64,000 bases of DNA from Collinsella sp. (GTDB lineage: Bacteria > Actinomycetota > Coriobacteriia > Coriobacteriales > Coriobacteriaceae), in NCBI GenBank assembly GCA_019414245.1, contig DXMK01000015.1, forward strand, positions 1 to 64,000, given 5' to 3'. Both the position numbers and the translations under genes were made by a program. Positions 59,449 to 64,000 of the stretch are shown here, piece after piece. The stretch's first letter is position 1; each line of letters begins with the position of its first letter. Under the pieces are notes generated by a model. The model saw only the letters and a list, made by a program, of their open reading frames with translations, was not told the origin of the DNA and ran no database searches.

Positions 59449-62097
59449 ATGGTGAAAAAGTCACCGGAAAACACTACTCCCGCAATTGTGGACAACGTAG
59501 AGGCGCTTGAGGCTAAGCTCGCTCAGATGCGAGAGGCCCAGGCGCTTTTTGCTACGTACACGCAGGAGCAGGTCGACAAGATCTTCTATGAGGCCGCCAT
59601 GGCCGCCAACAAGGCTCGTATCCCGTTGGCGAAGATGGCCATCGAGGAGACCGGCCGCGGCGTTCTTGAGGACAAGGTCATCAAGAACCACTACGCCGCA
59701 GAGTACATCTACAACGCTTACAAGAACACCAAGACCTGTGGTGTCCTGGAGCGCGACGAGGCCTACGGCATCACCAAGATCGCCGAGCCCATCGGCATCG
59801 TGGGCGCCGTCATCCCGACGACCAACCCCACCTCCACCGCGATCTTCAAGACGCTGATCAGCCTGAAGACCCGCAACGGCATCATCATCTCCCCGCACCC
59901 GGCAGCCGCCAAGTGCACCATCGCCGCCGCCAAGCTCGTGCTTGACGCCGCCGTCAAGGCCGGCGCCCCCGAGGGCATCATCGGCTGGGTCGATGTCCCC
60001 TCCATCGAGCTGACCAACATGGTCATGCGTGACGTCGACATCATCCTCGCCACCGGTGGCCCGGGCATGGTCAAGGCCGCCTACTCCTCGGGTAAGCCCG
60101 CCCTGGGCGTTGGCGCCGGTAACACCCCGGTCATCATCGACGACACCGCCGACGTGCTGCTCGCCGTCAACTCCATCATCCACTCCAAGACCTTCGACAA
60201 CGGCATGATCTGCGCTTCCGAGCAGTCCGTGACCGTCATCGACACCATCTATGACCAGGTCAAGGCCGAGTTCCAGAAGCGCGGCTGCTACTTCGTCAAG
60301 CAGGGTGCCGAGATGGAGGCCCTGCGTGCCGCCATGTTCAAGAACGGCGCTCTCGACCACCGCATCCCCGGCATGGCTGCCGCCAAGATCGCCGAGCTCG
60401 CCGGCATCGAGGTTCCTGCCAAGACCAAGATCCTGATCGCCGAGGTCACCTCCACCGACCCCGCCAAGGAGGAGTTCTCCCACGAGAAGCTCTCCCCGGT
60501 CCTGGCCATGTATCACGCCAAGGACTTCCAGGAGGCCGTCGACAAGGCCGAGCACCTGGTGCTCGCCGGTGGCCCGGGCCACACCGCCTCTCTGTACGTG
60601 CACCCCGCCCAGGCCGAGAAGATCAGCCTGTTCGAGCACGTCATGAAGGCCTGCCGTATCGTCATCAACACCCCGTCCTCGCACGGCGGCATCGGTGATC
60701 TGTACAACTTTGGCATGAAGCCGTCTCTGACCCTGGGCTGCGGCTCCTGGGGCGGCAACTCCGTCTCCGAGAACGTTGGGGTGAAGCACTTGATCAACGT
60801 TAAGACTGTGGCCGAGCGCCGTGAGAACATGCTGTGGTTCCGCGCTCCCGAGAAGGTCTACTTCAAGAAGGGTTCCACGCCCGTCGCTCTCGACGAGCTC
60901 GGTACCGTCATGGGCAAGAAGCGCGCCTTCATCGTCACCGACCAGTTCCTCTTCAAGAATGGCAACACCCGCGCCATCGAGGCCAAGCTCGACGAGATGG
61001 GCATCGCCCACGACTGCTTCTACGACGTCGAGCCCGATCCGTCGCTGCAGTGCGCACGTCGCGGCGCCAAGCAGATGGCTCTCTTTGAGCCGGACGTCAT
61101 CATCGCCGTCGGCGGTGGCTCCGCTATGGACGCCGGCAAGATCATGTGGATGATGTACGAGCACCCCGAGTGCAAGTTTGAGGACATGGCCATGGACTTC
61201 ATGGACATCCGCAAGCGTATCTTCACTTTCCCCGAGATGGGCAAGAAGGCCTACTTCGTCGCCGTCCCGACCTCTTCGGGTACCGGCTCCGAGTGCACGC
61301 CGTTCGCCATCATCACCGACAAGGAGACCGGCATCAAGTGGCCGCTCGCCGACTACGCGCTGCTCCCCAACATGGCTATCGTCGACGCCGACAACTGCAT
61401 GACCGCCCCGCGCGGCCTGACCGCTGCCTCCGGCATCGACGTCATGACCCACGCCATCGAGTCCTACGTCTCCATCATGGCTTCCGACTACACCAAGGGC
61501 CTCTCCGAGCGCGCTGCTAAGCTCGTCTTCGAGAACCTGCCCTCCAGCTTCACGAACGGCGCCAAGGACCCGCATGCCCGCGAGGAGATGCACAACGCCT
61601 CTTGCATGGCCGGTATGGCCTTCGCCAACGCCTTCCTGGGCCTCAACCACTCCATGGCTCACAAGCTCGGCGCCTTCCATCACCTGCCTCACGGCCTCGC
61701 CAACGCCGTCATCCTGACCCGCGTTATGCGCTACAACGCCGCCGAGGCTCCCGTCAAGATGGGTACCTTCTCCCAGTATCCTTACCCCAACGCGCTGCAC
61801 AACTACGCCGAGATGGCCAAGTACTGCGGCATCGAGGGCAAGGACGACAAGGAGGTCTTCGAGAACTTCATCACGAAGCTCGAGGAACTCAAGGACTTCA
61901 TCGGCGTCAAGAAGACCATCGCCGACTACGGTGTTGACGAGCAGTACTTCCTCGACACCCTCGACGAGATGACCGAGCAGGCATTCAACGACCAGTGCAC
62001 CGGCGCAAACCCGCGCTACCCGCTCATGAGCGAGATCAAGGAGCTCTACCTGGACGCCTACTACGGCCGCGAGCCTCAGGACTACGCCGTCTGCTAG
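59449..62097 (+). CDS. adhE: Bifunctional aldehyde-alcohol dehydrogenase AdhE
   Basis: An 882-aa fermentative enzyme reducing acetyl-CoA to acetaldehyde and then ethanol, regenerating NAD+; homologues form helical spirosomes. The N-terminal aldehyde dehydrogenase (about 20-450) has catalytic Cys255 in GMICASEQS and a GAGNTPV cofactor loop. The C-terminal iron alcohol dehydrogenase (about 470-882) has GGGSAMDAGK and iron ligands in HSMAHKLGAFHHLPHG. Length is standard. AAGGAG precedes ATG 59449. Codon use is strongly biased to G/C-ending codons, suggesting high expression. Confidence 0.97.
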   Translation: MVKKSPENTTPAIVDNVEALEAKLAQMREAQALFATYTQEQVDKIFYEAAMAANKARIPLAKMAIEETGRGVLEDKVIKNHYAAEYIYNAYKNTKTCGVLERDEAYGITKIAEPIGIVGAVIPTTNPTSTAIFKTLISLKTRNGIIISPHPAAAKCTIAAAKLVLDAAVKAGAPEGIIGWVDVPSIELTNMVMRDVDIILATGGPGMVKAAYSSGKPALGVGAGNTPVIIDDTADVLLAVNSIIHSKTFDNGMICASEQSVTVIDTIYDQVKAEFQKRGCYFVKQGAEMEALRAAMFKNGALDHRIPGMAAAKIAELAGIEVPAKTKILIAEVTSTDPAKEEFSHEKLSPVLAMYHAKDFQEAVDKAEHLVLAGGPGHTASLYVHPAQAEKISLFEHVMKACRIVINTPSSHGGIGDLYNFGMKPSLTLGCGSWGGNSVSENVGVKHLINVKTVAERRENMLWFRAPEKVYFKKGSTPVALDELGTVMGKKRAFIVTDQFLFKNGNTRAIEAKLDEMGIAHDCFYDVEPDPSLQCARRGAKQMALFEPDVIIAVGGGSAMDAGKIMWMMYEHPECKFEDMAMDFMDIRKRIFTFPEMGKKAYFVAVPTSSGTGSECTPFAIITDKETGIKWPLADYALLPNMAIVDADNCMTAPRGLTAASGIDVMTHAIESYVSIMASDYTKGLSERAAKLVFENLPSSFTNGAKDPHAREEMHNASCMAGMAFANAFLGLNHSMAHKLGAFHHLPHGLANAVILTRVMRYNAAEAPVKMGTFSQYPYPNALHNYAEMAKYCGIEGKDDKEVFENFITKLEELKDFIGVKKTIADYGVDEQYFLDTLDEMTEQAFNDQCTGANPRYPLMSEIKELYLDAYYGREPQDYAVC

Positions 62098-62115
62098 TTT
62101 TAGCACGGTTTTTTG

Positions 62116-62152
62116 CGGCGGGGGTGCACGGGTGTTTCACACACCCCCGCCG
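62116..62152 (+). other. GC-rich hairpin between adhE and phosphotransferase gene
   Basis: CGGCGGGGGTG (62116-62126) pairs perfectly with CACCCCCGCCG (62142-62152). No T-run follows on +; TTTTTT precedes it. It may stabilise the adhE mRNA 3' end, allowing partial read-through into the next gene. Confidence 0.5.
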
Positions 62153-62185
62153 TCGCTTCTATCGCATCGTTGAAAGGATGCAACC

Positions 62186-62950
62186 ATGCTGCTACCCGAT
62201 TCCAAGACCGAGCTCGTCCGCCGTGGCAACAAGGTCGTTTACGACCTGGGCGACAAGATCGTCAAGGTCTTTAACGAGACCAAGCCTGTCTCCGACGTGT
62301 TCAACGAGGCTTTGAATCTTGCCCGCATCAATGAGTGCGGCATCCGCAGCCCCAAGGCTCTCGAGGTTTCCCAGCTCGAGAACGCCAACGGCTGGGCGCT
62401 CGTGACCGAGAAGGTTCCGGGCACCACCCTTGCCGAGAAGATGACTGCCGAGCCCCAGCGCTTTGGTGAGTATCTCGAGATGTTCGTCGACCTCCAGATC
62501 GAGATCCACGGCTACACCTCCCCGCTGCTCAACCGTCAGCGCGACAAGTTCGCCCGCATGATCGACAGCCTCGATCAGCTCAATGCCACCACGCGCTACA
62601 ACCTTCAGGAGCGTCTGGACGGCATGACCAAGGAGTTCAAGGTCTGCCACGGCGACTTCAACCCCTCCAACGTCATCGTCGGCGACGACGGCCAGCTCTA
62701 TGTGTGCGACTGGGCACACGCCACCCAGGGCTCCCCTGCCGCCGACGTTGCCACCACCTACCTGCTCTTCGCCCTCAACAGCAAGGATCAGGCCGAGGCC
62801 TACCTGGAGCTCTACTGCGACCGCGCCGACATGCCCATGCAGGTCGTGCGTCAGTGGACGAGCATCGTCGCCGCTTCCGAGCTCGCTCGTAAGCGCAACG
62901 TGAACGATGAGTTCCTGAAGAACTGGATCGACGTCGTCGATTATCAGTAA
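62186..62950 (+). CDS. Aminoglycoside-phosphotransferase-like kinase
   Basis: A 254-aa protein of the APH/choline-kinase fold. The catalytic loop is HGDFNPSNV with His155, Asp157 and Asn162; the metal Asp175 is in VCDWAHATQGSPAADVATTY. The N-lobe has VVYDLGDKIVKVFN with the ATP Lys. Resistance is unlikely: this family is large and often phosphorylates small metabolites or sugars. It starts 88 nt after adhE with AAAGGA upstream and shares its direction, so it may be co-expressed, but no functional link is known. Confidence 0.85.
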   Translation: MLLPDSKTELVRRGNKVVYDLGDKIVKVFNETKPVSDVFNEALNLARINECGIRSPKALEVSQLENANGWALVTEKVPGTTLAEKMTAEPQRFGEYLEMFVDLQIEIHGYTSPLLNRQRDKFARMIDSLDQLNATTRYNLQERLDGMTKEFKVCHGDFNPSNVIVGDDGQLYVCDWAHATQGSPAADVATTYLLFALNSKDQAEAYLELYCDRADMPMQVVRQWTSIVAASELARKRNVNDEFLKNWIDVVDYQ

Positions 62951-62984
62951 TATCTGAGCGATTTATTTCGCATCGGAGGCACAA

Positions 62985-63023
62985 GAAAACCCCGCAGCTC
63001 ATATGGGCTGTGGGGTTTTCCTT
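62985..63023 (+). terminator. Terminator after phosphotransferase gene
   Basis: GAAAACCCCGCAGC (62985-62998) pairs with GCTGTGGGGTTTTC (63007-63020) with one G-U; TTTTCCTTT ends it. Confidence 0.85.
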
Positions 63024-63045
63024 TACCCATCGAGTTTATTCACGC

Positions 63046-63095
63046 AACAAAATAGACTGCTCCGCATCTCTTCCTAAGAGAGATACGGAGCAGTC
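63046..63095 (-). terminator. Terminator after proS
   Basis: GACTGCTCCG (63055-63064) pairs with CGGAGCAGTC (63086-63095), extended inward by ATCTCTT/AAGAGAGAT. The - strand tail is TATTTTGTTG. It lies 32 nt past the proS stop. Confidence 0.75.
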
Positions 63096-63126
63096 CCGCA
63101 ATTACATCTAATAGCAGAAACGTCGA

Positions 63127-64000
63127 TTAACGGCGGGCCGCCTTAACAAGCTCGGCAACCTTGGCGACGACCTCGTCAATCGCCACGTCCTCGCGCTCGC
63201 CCGTGGCACGGTCCTTGAGCTCAACGGTGCCATTCTTAAGGCCACGCTTGCCAAGCACCACCTGATACGGGAATCCCATAAGGTCGTTATCGGCAAACTT
63301 AAAGCCGGGACGCTCGTCACGGTCGTCGACGACGACCTCGATACCCTCGGCGCACAAGCCCTCGACGATTTGGTCGCAGACGGTTGCGCACTCCTCCTTC
63401 TTGGGATCGAGCGGAATCACAGCGACCTCGTACGGGGCAACGGAAACCGGCCAGACGATACCGTGCTCGTCGTTGTGCTGCTCCACGACGGCAGCAAGCG
63501 AGCGGGACACGCCCACGCCGTAACAACCCATGATAAGCGGCTTCTCCTTGCCGTCCTCGTCCATAAAGGTGGCGCCCATGGCCTCGGAATACTTGGTACC
63601 CAGCTGGAAGACCTGCGAGACCTCGATGCCGCGAGCAGCAGAGAGCGGCTTGCCGCAGTGCGGGCAGGGATCGCCGGCAACGACGGTGACCAGATCTGCC
63701 CACTCATCGACGGTAAAGTCGCGCTCGGGGCAGGCACCGGTAAAGTGATAATCGACCTCGTTGGCACCGCAGGCCCACTGCTTGGACTCGCGCAGGCTCT
63801 CGTCGCACACCAGACGGATGCCCTCGGGCAAGTTAACCGGTCCGATAAAGCCCTTGTGCAGACCGTAGGTCTGAAGCTCCTCGTCCGTCATCATGCGATA
63901 ACCCTTGCCAAAGACATGCTCGGCCTTGCAGTCGTTGAGCTCATGATCGCCCGGGACGATGGCCACGACGGGCTTGCCCTCGGCATCGATGAGCGCCAGG
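63127..64000 (-). CDS. proS: Prolyl-tRNA synthetase, 3' part (gene runs past window end)
   Basis: The C-terminal 290 residues of a class II aminoacyl-tRNA synthetase; the 5' part lies beyond base 64000. The visible part begins in the end of the bacterial editing insertion (VVAIVPGDHELN), then CPHCGKPLSAARGIEVSQVFQLGTKYS (residues with a CxxC), motif 3 as GCYGVGVSRSLAAVVEQ, and the anticodon-binding domain from VWPVSVAPYEVAVIPL. This is the bacterial (long, editing) type. No frame break is seen. Confidence 0.95.
   Translation of the reverse strand, partial: LALIDAEGKPVVAIVPGDHELNDCKAEHVFGKGYRMMTDEELQTYGLHKGFIGPVNLPEGIRLVCDESLRESKQWACGANEVDYHFTGACPERDFTVDEWADLVTVVAGDPCPHCGKPLSAARGIEVSQVFQLGTKYSEAMGATFMDEDGKEKPLIMGCYGVGVSRSLAAVVEQHNDEHGIVWPVSVAPYEVAVIPLDPKKEECATVCDQIVEGLCAEGIEVVVDDRDERPGFKFADNDLMGFPYQVVLGKRGLKNGTVELKDRATGEREDVAIDEVVAKVAELVKAARR

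Noticed and set aside
59461..62106. Long open frame on the - strand opposite adhE (881 codons)
   Set aside because: It mirrors adhE, has no ribosome binding site and gives low-complexity Val/Leu/Gly/Asp-rich protein. G/C-ending codon bias in adhE removes stops from the opposite frame.
62116..62152. Terminator for adhE
   Set aside because: The stem is strong but no T-run follows on the + strand; listed only as a hairpin.
62186..62950. Antibiotic-resistance aminoglycoside phosphotransferase
   Set aside because: Only fold-level motifs are present; the context is metabolic and no resistance subgroup is recognised.

Overview
The window reads as a stretch of core chromosome from a moderately high-GC actinobacterium of the class Coriobacteriia, most likely Collinsella or a close relative. 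This is inferred from gene content and order plus codon bias; no search was run. Diagnostic features are an actinobacterial integration host factor (mihF) next to gmk and rpoZ, a GarA-like FHA protein followed by a MerR regulator, and the lexA / LysM protein / nrdR arrangement also found in mycobacteria. An SpoVS gene downstream of rny recalls the Bacillus order. No rRNA, tRNA, CRISPR array or prophage was seen. The only mobile-element gene is a REP-associated Y1 transposase.

Layout: 0.3-4.1 kb (+) holds a CDP-alcohol phosphatidyltransferase, a FHA protein, a MerR regulator, apt and a secreted NlpC/P60 hydrolase. 4.2-8.3 kb has degV (+), a DUF1836 regulator (-), trxB (-) and a diacylglycerol-glucosyltransferase-like gene (+). 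8.35-8.80 kb is a gene-free block of palindromes. 8.8-11.7 kb is dut, nrdR, an SOS-type LysM division inhibitor and divergent lexA with a membrane acyltransferase-like gene. 11.7-30 kb (-) is a long genome-maintenance and RNA cluster: rnj, ftsK, a RodZ-like gene, yajQ, rimO, pgsA, cinA, recA, recX, rny, a GHKL ATPase, spoVS, miaB, miaA, hflX. 29.98-30.38 kb holds two long structured palindromes. 30.4-49.3 kb (-) carries pnp, rpsO, recO, era, dgkA, ybeY, phoH, mtaB, dnaJ, a membrane J-protein, hemW, dus, lepA, rpsT, holA, comEC, comEA. 49.5-57.6 kb (-) carries thiI, rpoZ, gmk, mihF and a pyr operon (pyrR-B-C-K-D-F) with an attenuator leader. 57.7-64 kb has rpmB, the transposase between REP-like repeats, adhE, an aminoglycoside-phosphotransferase-like gene and the 3' part of proS.

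Functionally the window joins RNA decay (RNase Y, RNase J, PNPase, YbeY), tRNA and ribosome modification (MiaA, MiaB, MtaB, RimO, ThiI, Dus, HflX, LepA, Era), the SOS response (LexA boxes at lexA/LysM and recA), DNA uptake (ComEA, ComEC) and pyrimidine synthesis. An 18-bp sequence, 17/18 identical, lies upstream of both recA and comEA and suggests an unrecognised shared regulator.

The most unusual DNA is the set of long hairpin elements at 8.36-8.78 kb and 29.98-30.38 kb. They form two unrelated families with the same plan: a conserved central domain whose stem differences are compensated on both sides, enclosed by long perfectly complementary arms that differ from copy to copy. In one copy an arm includes part of the neighbouring pnp terminator, as if flanking host DNA had been copied in inverted orientation.
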